Positions 5,880 to 12,466 of a stretch of 21,724 nucleotides of DNA are shown here, in pieces. A program made the translations under genes and the position numbers. The DNA is from a virus, in the IMG/VR virus record IMGVR_UViG_3300037468_000790, positions 1 to 21,724 of that record; one strand, 5' to 3'. Below the pieces are notes generated by a model. The model was not told where the DNA came from and searched no databases. It saw nothing but the letters and a program-made list of their open reading frames with translations. Position 1 is the first letter of the stretch. Every line of letters begins with the position of its first letter.

Positions 5880-7298
5880 TCAGAACACCCCAATCTGCTC
5901 GACGGTGATGATGTTCACCGTCTTCCAACGCCGGTTGCCGGTCTTCTGGTCCTCGAAATTGATACGGTCCTGCGTCCGTGACACCACTCGAAACCGGCCG
6001 GCGCTTGACAGCTCACGATCCGCGGAGACCGAGATGTGGTACCCGTGAGACGGGCCGAGCGGATGAACTGAGCGGTCCTTCGGCGTCTGCATGACTGGCA
6101 GCAAGATGTGTTCGTTTCCCTCTGCGGCGCGTTTGACATGCTCCAGCGCCTTCACGTCCAGCATCTTCGCACCTGGCTTGACGACGAACAGGTTCTTCCC
6201 CGCGTAGGTCAGCGCCACGTCTTGGTCCATGGTGAACGCTGTCGGCCCGCGAAGCTCGAACTCGTCTCCTTTTGGTGTGACGGACGCGCCGCGATAGACC
6301 TTGACGTCGGTGGATGGCACGTCGCGAACCGACGCGTAATATCCGGATGCCTCTGCGGCGAGCTGCTCCACGCGCTCCCTGGGCAACAGTGAAACCAATG
6401 CGTTTCCGGTCGGGTCGTCGCGATCGCGCTGCTGCCGGGCGTGCTGGGCAGCGACGTGCTTATTCGCCATGATCTGGTCCGTCGACTTACCCTGCGCGGC
6501 CATCTCCACTATCGCGCGCACAGCCAATCCGGTCCCCTGATCGAGGGACGCGTACTCAGTCACAACGTCCGCAGCGCCACGCATGTCGGAGCTCCGTTCA
6601 TACTCCTCCACGGCGCGAGCCATCGCGACCTTGTTCTCCGCGACGGACATATCTTGAATTGCCGACGGGCGGGGGACGACATTGACGCCTCCATTTCCCG
6701 TCCACTGATTCCCGTGGAACTCGTGGCCGGGGAGGTCGCCGGCGGTGCGCAGTGAACTGTGCCCCTCCAAAACCTTGTAATCGGCCACACGAACTGATTC
6801 CTTCAACTTGAAATCACTCTTGGAAATCTGGTCCTGCAACACTTGATGTATGTCGGTGGGAAGTACCTTGAAACTCACTACAATTCCAGGCTCATCATGA
6901 ACCTGAGTACTCGCGTAATAGTCCGCCGTCTCTCGGTCCGTCGTGAACACATTGGCACGGTTAGCTTCAATCGTCTTAGTGACTTGGAATTTCGCGAATC
7001 CCTCTTTGCTCATTCCGCGATAAAATGTTGTGTTGGGATCCACTCCTCCTTTCCATTGCTCTTCTTGTCCACCGGAGCCACTTGTCCACTGGTTCCCGTG
7101 AAACGGATGCCCTGGACCCTCACCCGCCGTGCGGAGCGCACTCTTCGCCGCGAGCTCACGTGGTTTCCCTGTGTCAATGGCTAGGGCCTGCATCTTCGCA
7201 CTTTTCTCATTCTCGTGATTACCGACCAAAGAGCCACGCAAGAAAACGGACCACACCTGCCACCCACCCACTTTGCGTAGCTGAACAGATGTATTCAT
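5880..7298 (-). CDS. Double motif protein with two ADP-ribosyltransferase-like domains
   Basis: This 472-residue protein starts at ATG 7298, overlapping the upstream stop (ATGA). Residues 1-45 form a small domain (GGWQVWSVFLRGSLVG). Motif copy one (59-72, variant GEGPGHPFHGNQWT) and a Gly/Ser linker precede an ADP-ribosyltransferase-like domain: Arg94 in FYRGM, Thr119-Thr120 in NVFTTDRETADYYA, and Glu167 as a possible catalytic residue. Motif copy two (187-200) precedes a helical region (215-325) and a second ART-like domain: Arg336 in VYRGAS, AFTMDQDVALTYA (354-366), and Glu396 in GNEHILLP. The usual Gln/Glu two residues before the catalytic Glu is Gly394 here, so activity is uncertain. ART domains move ADP-ribose from NAD+ onto targets, and phages such as T4 inject ARTs with their DNA. 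Cargo status is my inference from motif and location. Confidence 0.78.
   Translation of the reverse strand: MNTSVQLRKVGGWQVWSVFLRGSLVGNHENEKSAKMQALAIDTGKPRELAAKSALRTAGEGPGHPFHGNQWTSGSGGQEEQWKGGVDPNTTFYRGMSKEGFAKFQVTKTIEANRANVFTTDRETADYYASTQVHDEPGIVVSFKVLPTDIHQVLQDQISKSDFKLKESVRVADYKVLEGHSSLRTAGDLPGHEFHGNQWTGNGGVNVVPRPSAIQDMSVAENKVAMARAVEEYERSSDMRGAADVVTEYASLDQGTGLAVRAIVEMAAQGKSTDQIMANKHVAAQHARQQRDRDDPTGNALVSLLPRERVEQLAAEASGYYASVRDVPSTDVKVYRGASVTPKGDEFELRGPTAFTMDQDVALTYAGKNLFVVKPGAKMLDVKALEHVKRAAEGNEHILLPVMQTPKDRSVHPLGPSHGYHISVSADRELSSAGRFRVVSRTQDRINFEDQKTGNRRWKTVNIITVEQIGVF
6699..6740 (-). repeat. GHEFHGNQWT motif copy 4 (second copy in ART-like protein)
   Basis: This copy encodes GDLPGHEFHGNQWT at residues 187-200, preceded by SSLRTA. 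It lies between the first ART-like domain and the helical region leading to the second. Confidence 0.95.
7083..7124 (-). repeat. GHEFHGNQWT motif copy 3, variant GEGPGHPFHGNQWT
   Basis: This is the only copy with amino-acid changes: Asp-Leu to Glu-Gly, and Glu to Pro. P-G-H-x-F-H-G-N-Q-W-T is retained. It is preceded by AAKSALRTA, closely matching AAKSVLRIA before the copy at 7793, so similarity extends upstream of the motif in these two. Confidence 0.93.
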
Positions 7299-8776
7299 TT
7301 TTTCACGCCAATCCCAGTAGCAACAACGGCACGTATGGTATCAGCTCCTGACATGTAAGCCGCCGTTGCGCGATGGTAGCCGTCAACAATCTCGTAGCGC
7401 CCGTTGGCCTTGAGCACGACCTTAATGGTGGCTTTCGACGCCTTGCCCTCTAGCTTAGCCTTAATACCCCCTGGGAAAACCTTACCTTGCAGACCGGCAA
7501 CTAAGAGGCGCACCGGCACGTCACGAGTCTCCAGAGGTACCTTACGATCGCGACTGGCCCCAACGCGCAATGAATGTGGAAACGGATGAACAACCCCCTC
7601 TTTCCATTGTTCCTGGGTCGGCCAACCCTTCGTGTCACCAGCATACGCGGCGACACCATTCAATGCGGCTAGAGCCTCCTCACGATTGGAATAACGCTCC
7701 AGAGGCGACGCTATAACTTTCTCTGGAAAATCAAACTGCCCACGCGACGACGGTTCTGGCGGGAAGAAAGTAGAGACATTGCCAACACCAGTTGTCCACT
7801 GATTCCCGTGAAACTCATGCCCAGGCAAGTCACCTGCTATGCGCAGCACGCTCTTCGCCGCGAGCTGCGCGCCTTTCAGGGCGACGCCCACTAGGACCGG
7901 CTCCACCTCGCGCGCGAAGGTCGCCGCGAACACGCGCACCGCATCCTCGGCGACGGTCTCGGACTTGCCGGCGGAGAGCTCGGACTCGAGGCGATCGGCC
8001 GCATGGCGCAACCTTGGCCAGGACTTGTCGGCGAAGTGCCCCGCCGTGCGGAGTGTGCCCAGATCTTCAACCCCCACACCAAGCAATGCTTTTAGCTTAT
8101 ACTCTCTACCTGTGTCTTCTACATCTGCTCCGTGGGAAATGATTGATTTCCAGAAACGATTGGCATCAGGTGAGCGAGAGTCATGTTGACTCGCGATACC
8201 TGCGAATCCCTTCTTCTTCAAGTAGCCATGGACTTCTTTTAGAAGAGTAAACCCGGTGCCCTTCTGAGCCACCTCCATTGAAGTGATGTACGCCCAATCA
8301 TTTCCCAAAGAAGTCTCTAGTCGACGACCTCCAGGTGTAGCTGTTTCCACCTTCAGATAACCACCTTCGCCCGGCAATCTGAAGGTCAACGCAGGTATAC
8401 CACGCAAGGATTCGGTTTGAGAAACTGTAATATCGTGGCCCAGGACGTCACCACCGGCTCCGCCACCGGTCCACTGGTTCCCGTGGAACTCGTGCCCGGG
8501 CAAGTCGCCAGCAGCGCGCATTTCAGAATGACGTACGCCCCACGCCCCGATGCACTGCCCGGCGTTCTCGCCGTCCTCTACTCGCGGGTGCTGTGACTCC
8601 TCCCACTCGGCGAGAGAGCGCGCCAGCCCCGGCCCACCCAGCGCATGACGCGCGAGCTCAGCCGCGCGCAGGAAGGCCCTGCGGACGGCTCCTTCGGCGC
8701 GGGAGGCGACATCGAGGAGCTTGCGCCAGCTCTTGTCGGCTGCGACGCGCGGAACGAGCGTGAGAAGGGCGCTCAT
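7295..8776 (-). CDS. Double motif protein with GNAT-like and ParB/sulfiredoxin-like domains
   Basis: This 493-residue protein begins at ATG 8776, overlapping the portal stop (ATGA). An N-terminal helical segment contains ADKSW (13-17). Motif copy one (90-103) and a Gly linker lead to a GNAT-like domain: WAYITSMEVAQKGTG with acyl-CoA loop QKGTG (171-175), then a helix (LLKEVHGYLKKKG) and ANRFWKSI. A second ADKSW-containing helical segment starts at 249, followed by motif copy two (315-328). The C-terminal domain is ParB/sulfiredoxin-like: VPVRLL, Gly/Lys-rich strands, then YEIVDGYHRATAAYMSGA with Asp465-Gly-Tyr-His468-Arg469. Such folds bind nucleotides and occur as CTPases, nucleases or kinases. 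The gene is thus two tandem units of helical segment, motif and enzyme-like domain. The location after the portal suggests a head- or portal-associated protein; function is inferred. Confidence 0.78.
   Translation of the reverse strand: MSALLTLVPRVAADKSWRKLLDVASRAEGAVRRAFLRAAELARHALGGPGLARSLAEWEESQHPRVEDGENAGQCIGAWGVRHSEMRAAGDLPGHEFHGNQWTGGGAGGDVLGHDITVSQTESLRGIPALTFRLPGEGGYLKVETATPGGRRLETSLGNDWAYITSMEVAQKGTGFTLLKEVHGYLKKKGFAGIASQHDSRSPDANRFWKSIISHGADVEDTGREYKLKALLGVGVEDLGTLRTAGHFADKSWPRLRHAADRLESELSAGKSETVAEDAVRVFAATFAREVEPVLVGVALKGAQLAAKSVLRIAGDLPGHEFHGNQWTTGVGNVSTFFPPEPSSRGQFDFPEKVIASPLERYSNREEALAALNGVAAYAGDTKGWPTQEQWKEGVVHPFPHSLRVGASRDRKVPLETRDVPVRLLVAGLQGKVFPGGIKAKLEGKASKATIKVVLKANGRYEIVDGYHRATAAYMSGADTIRAVVATGIGVKK
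7793..7834 (-). repeat. GHEFHGNQWT motif copy 2 (before ParB-like domain)
   Basis: This copy encodes GDLPGHEFHGNQWT at residues 315-328, preceded by AAKSVLRIA. It differs from the copy at 8468 at several synonymous third positions while the peptide is identical. Confidence 0.95.
8468..8509 (-). repeat. GHEFHGNQWT motif copy 1 (before GNAT-like domain)
   Basis: This copy encodes GDLPGHEFHGNQWT at residues 90-103, preceded by SEMRAA and followed by a Gly-rich linker. It is the first copy in the direction of transcription, just after the portal gene. Confidence 0.95.
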
Positions 8777-10161
8777 GCCGAAGGCTCTGGAGGAGCATTT
8801 GGGCTCTGCCCACTGGCAATCGCCCGAGCCTTCTCCTCGCCCGCCTGCTTCTCCTCTTCGATCTTCGCCAGCTGCTCCTTCGTTAGGCGCGACCAGCCGA
8901 GCACGCGGTCGCGGATCTCCTCGGGCAGGACGATCGTTCCGCCGCTCTTCTTGTTGAGGTCGGCCAGTGCGCCGGCGACACCCGCCTTCTGGTCGAGGGT
9001 GAGCTCCTCGAACTCCGGCCAGCGTACGTCATACTTCTCGTCGTCTGCCGGAGGCAGCGCGCCACGCTCGATTAGCCTGTCCACAAACTGGCGCACGAGC
9101 GGCGTGGCGAACTGTTCCCTGCGGTCGCCGACGCGGTCGTCCCATGCCTTCGCGTCCTGCGTCGAAGCGAGCTCTCCGCGCTCCGAGCCGAGCAGGATAC
9201 GCTGCGGGATGCCGGTCGCGCCGCTGATCAGCGACACGATGCCCGTGATTTGGTTTACGAAGTTCGCAACGTCGGAGCCGAGAGCCTGAACGGTCGCGCC
9301 GCGCAGCGCCATCGTCCGCCGCATCCCCTGGGCGAGCTCGTCCGCCTCCTCCTTGAGCTTAGTGAGTTGCGCGGCCTCGAACTTCGTATCCTTATCGATG
9401 CTGTAGACGTGACCTTGATTCGCGCGCAACCAGAACGCCTCGGCACCTCCGCCCACGACCTTGTCGAGGTCGTCGAGCCTGTTCCACACGCGTAGCAGAT
9501 GCGGTTTGCCGATGACCTTGTTGTCGAGGACGTTGTGTGCGGCGTGCAGAACGCGCGACCAGTGCAGCCGGCGCGAGACCTGCTTCCTCTTGCCGACAGA
9601 GGCCGCGCTCAGCGCGTAGAACTGCGGCTGTCCGAAGCGTGGGCTCGCAGGGTCCTCGTCGTACGAGTCGATCTTCAAGGAGTCCTGCCCATAGGGCTGG
9701 AGGTAGAGGATGCCCTCTTGCGAAGACATCTTCGGCAGCTCGCCGGCAGGGTCGCCCTCAGCGCCGAGAACGAGGCCCGCATACTCACCCTGACCTGCAA
9801 GCACGTCCAGCCGGTAGAGCTCGACCCAGAGGTAGAGGCGCTCGTTCAGGTCGGCCATCGCCTGCTCGAGGTCGGTCGTGACCTCGGGATCTTCGTCGTC
9901 GATGATCTCGACGCCTACGCGCCACGTCTCCTTCGGATACGCCTCCACGAGCCGCGCGGCGATGTCGCCCCGCTCGTAGCGTGCCATCAAGTCGCGGTAT
10001 GTCACCACGCGCCTGTAGCCGAGCGCTCCGTACAGGTCGCGCCGTCCGCTGAAGGTCAGCCCCGCCATGCCCGCGATCTGTGCGCGCGACACCATGTCCG
10101 AGGCGAAGCGCAAAGCCTCAACTTCGTGGATCGCGGCGGTCACGGCCTTGGCGCGAGGCAT
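8773..10161 (-). CDS. Portal protein, DUF1073 type
   Basis: The 462-residue product matches the DUF1073-type portal family, the dodecameric ring at the capsid vertex through which DNA enters and leaves. Supporting features are the N-terminal ALGYRRVVTYRDLMARYER segment and WRVGVEIIDDED, a clip-like LYLQPYGQDSLKI strand region, and above all the stretch near residues 315-345 containing SGATGIPQRILLG and GELASTQDAKAWDDRV, a hallmark of this family. The C-terminal 45 residues are a charged helical tail ending in a Pro-rich sequence. Length is normal for the family. ATG 10161 follows directly on the stop of a 39-residue gene, and the stop overlaps the next gene (ATGA). The neighbouring terminase and MuF genes fit the standard order. 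Confidence 0.92.
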   Translation of the reverse strand: MPRAKAVTAAIHEVEALRFASDMVSRAQIAGMAGLTFSGRRDLYGALGYRRVVTYRDLMARYERGDIAARLVEAYPKETWRVGVEIIDDEDPEVTTDLEQAMADLNERLYLWVELYRLDVLAGQGEYAGLVLGAEGDPAGELPKMSSQEGILYLQPYGQDSLKIDSYDEDPASPRFGQPQFYALSAASVGKRKQVSRRLHWSRVLHAAHNVLDNKVIGKPHLLRVWNRLDDLDKVVGGGAEAFWLRANQGHVYSIDKDTKFEAAQLTKLKEEADELAQGMRRTMALRGATVQALGSDVANFVNQITGIVSLISGATGIPQRILLGSERGELASTQDAKAWDDRVGDRREQFATPLVRQFVDRLIERGALPPADDEKYDVRWPEFEELTLDQKAGVAGALADLNKKSGGTIVLPEEIRDRVLGWSRLTKEQLAKIEEEKQAGEEKARAIASGQSPNAPPEPSA

Positions 10162-10281
10162 CTACTTGTATCGCTTCAAGGAAGGAATACCGGAGTGTGC
10201 CTTGACGATATCAGTGAGATCAGGAAACGCTGATTCAACAGTTTCCGGCTTGGCCTCCTCCCCGTCTCTGACTCGAGTCAT
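10162..10281 (-). CDS. Small protein between terminase and portal genes, 39 aa
   Basis: The 120 bases between TerL and portal form a complete frame. Its ATG (10279-10281) overlaps the TerL stop (TAATG) and its TAG abuts the portal ATG with no gap. The product is soluble and charged: an acidic, Glu/Pro-rich start, then VESAFPDLTDIVKAHSG, then a basic end (IPSLKRYK). A GGGAGGAGG stretch within the gene cannot serve its own start, so translation probably depends on coupling to TerL. I recognise no family. Roles at the portal-terminase interface are possible but not shown. Confidence 0.7.
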   Translation of the reverse strand: MTRVRDGEEAKPETVESAFPDLTDIVKAHSGIPSLKRYK

Positions 10282-11777
10282 TACCAGAGCACCTCTAGTT
10301 GTGGCCCACCGACATCTGTCACAGGCGCAAAGGCTAGCATGACCGCCTCCGCTCTGTTAGGCGAGGGCACGCCGCGTCGTTTCGCATCGTCCTTCGATTC
10401 GATCAAGATCTTGCCAGCCGAGGTACGCTTATAGCGCAAGGACACGAGTTCTGCCGCGGTGTCCTCGTCGAGGGGGTCAAGGTCTACCTCCCCGCTCTCA
10501 AAGCGTTCACGCACGCCCCACCACAGTTCAGCCTTGAGGTTCGCGAACGTCTCAGCATCTCGCGCTTGCTCACCCACACTTACGCCCACGAAGGGCGCGT
10601 CGAGGACCTTCTCCTGGGCCAGCTCGATGCTGCGGTCGTAGATACCTTTGCCGATGCCGATCTTATCAACTTTGACCGACGTAGCGCCCGTCTGCCTTCT
10701 CAGTGTAACCACCTTGCCGCACGTCTGCATCGTGTCCGGGTTATGATCCTCGTGGATGAGACGCACGACGGGGCCGCGCCGGTGTGCTACGGTCGAGGAG
10801 TCCCCGCCCGCACCGACGTCTACGCCTAGCTCGTTAGGTTCACTCGGAGCAAGTTCGCGCTCCATCGCTGCTCGTACCCACACGAACGGAATCAACCCAT
10901 TCTCGAGGGAAGCGCGCGGAAACAAGCCCAACACTTTGCTTTGCCAAAACGGGTGCGTGTCTGTCGGGTCGATGCCCTCAGGCGGCACGACACGCTTGTT
11001 GTCGGCCGTCCAGCGCCAAGCCGGCGCCCACTTGCGCCGCTTCTCTTCCACGTACGTACGACTGATGAGCAAACCCGCAAGATCCTTTGGAATTAGTTCT
11101 CCCGTAAAGGCCGGTGTGTCAAACGCGCCTACTTGAATCACGTGCCACCCACTGCCCGGCTTGCAAAGGTCAGCAAACTCGGTCGTAGGATCATCAGGGT
11201 TGCCAATCGCGAGCGCTTTCGATTCCTCGTTAGCAATAAGCGAGTCGGCCGCATCCCACAACGGGCCGCGCACGCCGCACGCTTCATCGAGAGCTACAAG
11301 CACCCGTCTTGCATGGATGCCCTGAAAGGCGGCCGGATCATGCTCGTCTGGCTTTCGCCCATAGGCTACGAGTTCCTCTTTGCCGCTAGTACTCTCAAGG
11401 TGCCACTCTGTCTGATTCGTCCGTCCGGGCAAGTCACCGCGAGAGTGCGCACGGTTGATTTCGCGCCACAGGATGGCCTTAACCTGCGGGCCCGTAGGCG
11501 CGGTCGTAACGACAAAGGCCTCGCCAGGCACATCCGTAGAGATCCACCAACAGATCGCCACCGCTGTAATGAACGACTTGCCGATGTCGTGACAACTCTG
11601 CACCGCAACGCGACGATGATCACGCAGCGCATCGAGGACTTTACGCTGGGCAGACCAGAGCTTAACCCCCAGGACGTCCTCCGCCCACGCTACCGGGTGC
11701 TGGCGATAGAAGCGACGAAGAAGCTCCTGCTCTAAAAATTGCGCCTCGTCCTGAATCAGGGCGAGCTCGGCGCTCAA
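10281..11777 (-). CDS. terL: Terminase large subunit (DNA-packaging ATPase/nuclease)
   Basis: This 498-residue protein packages phage DNA into the prohead. The N-terminal ATPase shows a Walker A-type loop, VQSCHDIGKSF (59-69, Lys67), and a Walker B segment, RVLVALDEACG, with Asp164-Glu165. VVTTAPTGPQVK (89-100) is typical of phage terminases. The C-terminal nuclease has Asp320 in ELGVDVGAGGDSS and Asp371 in VDKIGIGKG, the RNase H-like acidic residues that cut DNA at the start and end of packaging. The start is TTG 11777, overlapping the upstream stop (TTGA at 11774-11777). No in-frame ATG lies close enough to be preferred. It follows a putative small subunit and precedes a 39-residue gene and the portal. 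Confidence 0.95.
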   Translation of the reverse strand: MSAELALIQDEAQFLEQELLRRFYRQHPVAWAEDVLGVKLWSAQRKVLDALRDHRRVAVQSCHDIGKSFITAVAICWWISTDVPGEAFVVTTAPTGPQVKAILWREINRAHSRGDLPGRTNQTEWHLESTSGKEELVAYGRKPDEHDPAAFQGIHARRVLVALDEACGVRGPLWDAADSLIANEESKALAIGNPDDPTTEFADLCKPGSGWHVIQVGAFDTPAFTGELIPKDLAGLLISRTYVEEKRRKWAPAWRWTADNKRVVPPEGIDPTDTHPFWQSKVLGLFPRASLENGLIPFVWVRAAMERELAPSEPNELGVDVGAGGDSSTVAHRRGPVVRLIHEDHNPDTMQTCGKVVTLRRQTGATSVKVDKIGIGKGIYDRSIELAQEKVLDAPFVGVSVGEQARDAETFANLKAELWWGVRERFESGEVDLDPLDEDTAAELVSLRYKRTSAGKILIESKDDAKRRGVPSPNRAEAVMLAFAPVTDVGGPQLEVLW

Positions 11778-12085
11778 TTTAGAAGCGTTTCTTCTTTCAC
11801 GTCGGGCCTCAGTTGCCTCGCGCGCTGCGCTAGCTCCTCGAGACGTTCGGCGAGCTGCGCGTCGTTCAAGCGATGCAACCCAGCAATGGACTTCTTAGTG
11901 AGGCGGTGCGTAACGCGCTGCGCGGGCCGTCCGTACGCCACGTTCCACAAGTGGATCTCGAGGCTCGGGTGCAACGTGCCTTCCTGCACCCTGATCTTGA
12001 GCGCATTACGATATGTCGAGGACTCTAGCACACCGCGACAAAAAGTCCGCATGCTGTCAGTGGGCTCGAGGTCATCATCTGACAT
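11774..12085 (-). CDS. Putative terminase small subunit
   Basis: A 103-residue soluble protein is encoded directly before the large terminase, with overlapping stop and start codons. The central stretch (ALKIRVQEGTLHPSLEIHLW, then NVAYGRPAQRV) resembles small proteins often encoded before TerL in uncultured phages, and the C-terminal third is a charged helix suited to oligomerisation. Small terminases recognise the packaging site and regulate TerL. Assignment is mainly by position, since no classical helix-turn-helix is obvious. The gene is the first after the promoter at 12096-12124. Its ATG lies only about 4 bases from the expected transcription start, so the message may be leaderless for this gene. 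Confidence 0.6.
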   Translation of the reverse strand: MSDDDLEPTDSMRTFCRGVLESSTYRNALKIRVQEGTLHPSLEIHLWNVAYGRPAQRVTHRLTKKSIAGLHRLNDAQLAERLEELAQRARQLRPDVKEETLLN

Positions 12086-12095
12086 GCTATTGAAT

Positions 12096-12124
12096 ATACT
12101 ATACTAACTGAGATTGCCTGTCAA
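12096..12124 (-). promoter_or_regulatory. Sigma-70-type promoter of the packaging/head operon
   Basis: On the minus strand a perfect -35 box TTGACA (12119-12124) is followed after 17 bases by TAGTAT (12096-12101), with an overlapping TATAGT at 15-base spacing. The spacer ends in TTAGTA, exactly as in the promoter at 16410-16438. Transcription should start near 12089 and read into the putative TerS gene and the packaging genes beyond. Confidence 0.75.
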
Positions 12125-12220
12125 CAAAAAATTGCCGTCATAGACCCGTCGTAACCCGAAAGTCTCGTTACACCGAAGGTTACTAGTCAGGTTTTAGTTT
12201 ATATTGTTGATATTATTATA

Positions 12221-12247
12221 GTTATATAAGTTATAGTAGTTATAATA
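12221..12247 (+). repeat. Three tandem 9-bp AT-rich repeats, GTTATAxxA
   Basis: Consecutive 9-mers GTTATATAA, GTTATAGTA and GTTATAATA share the core GTTATA. A degenerate fourth unit (ATTATTATA) precedes them at 12212-12220. Period and AT content resemble an iteron or DNA-unwinding element. Confidence 0.75.
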
Positions 12248-12310
12248 GAAAACAATTGAAAAGCACAATTTGTGAAGTCGGCCTAGGGCATTTTTCCAGT
12301 CTAATAGAAA

Positions 12311-12328
12311 GCTATAACCGCTATAACC
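12311..12328 (-). repeat. Two perfect tandem 9-bp repeats, GGTTATAGC
   Basis: The plus strand reads GCTATAACC twice without a gap. Its complement, GGTTATAGC, contains the GTTATA core of the array at 12221-12247, here in the opposite orientation. A single further GTTATAG lies on the plus strand at 12378-12384. Confidence 0.8.
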
Positions 12329-12466
12329 AGTCATGTTCGCCTGCCTGCAAAGTATTGAATCTACAGACTTTACTATCGTTATAGTTTTGAGATTCCCGAC
12401 CGAACCAAAAACGACGAATAACCTGGTAACCGCTGTTTTTACTGGCACTCCTAGGCATTTGTAAGC

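Larger units (their letters stand above)
12125..12466 (-). other. AT-rich non-coding region between replication and packaging modules
   Basis: This is the only stretch over 300 bases without a credible gene. It is far more AT-rich than its surroundings and holds GTTATA-type repeats in both orientations (separate entries). A weak 5-bp hairpin (TAGGC / GCCTA, about 12453-12469, 8-base loop, no U-tract) follows the stop of the upstream gene and may or may not stop transcription. A replication origin or a packaging site would suit this position, but neither is demonstrated by the sequence. Confidence 0.6.

Noticed and set aside
4960-6048. Long plus-strand open frame of 362 codons
   Set aside because: It lies antisense to the MuF gene and the end of the ART-like gene, is extremely Ser/Arg/Ala-rich, and shows no motif. 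It is a GC-driven shadow of the real minus-strand genes.
4103-8509. Motif copies as DNA recombination or attachment sites
   Set aside because: Third codon positions differ freely between copies while the peptide is kept, so a DNA-level site is unlikely.
12194-12448. 84-codon minus-strand frame in the AT-rich region
   Set aside because: Its C-terminal third is translated tandem repeat DNA (Asn/Tyr/Ile only), its GTG start has no usable ribosome-binding site, and it does not overlap neighbours as real genes here do.
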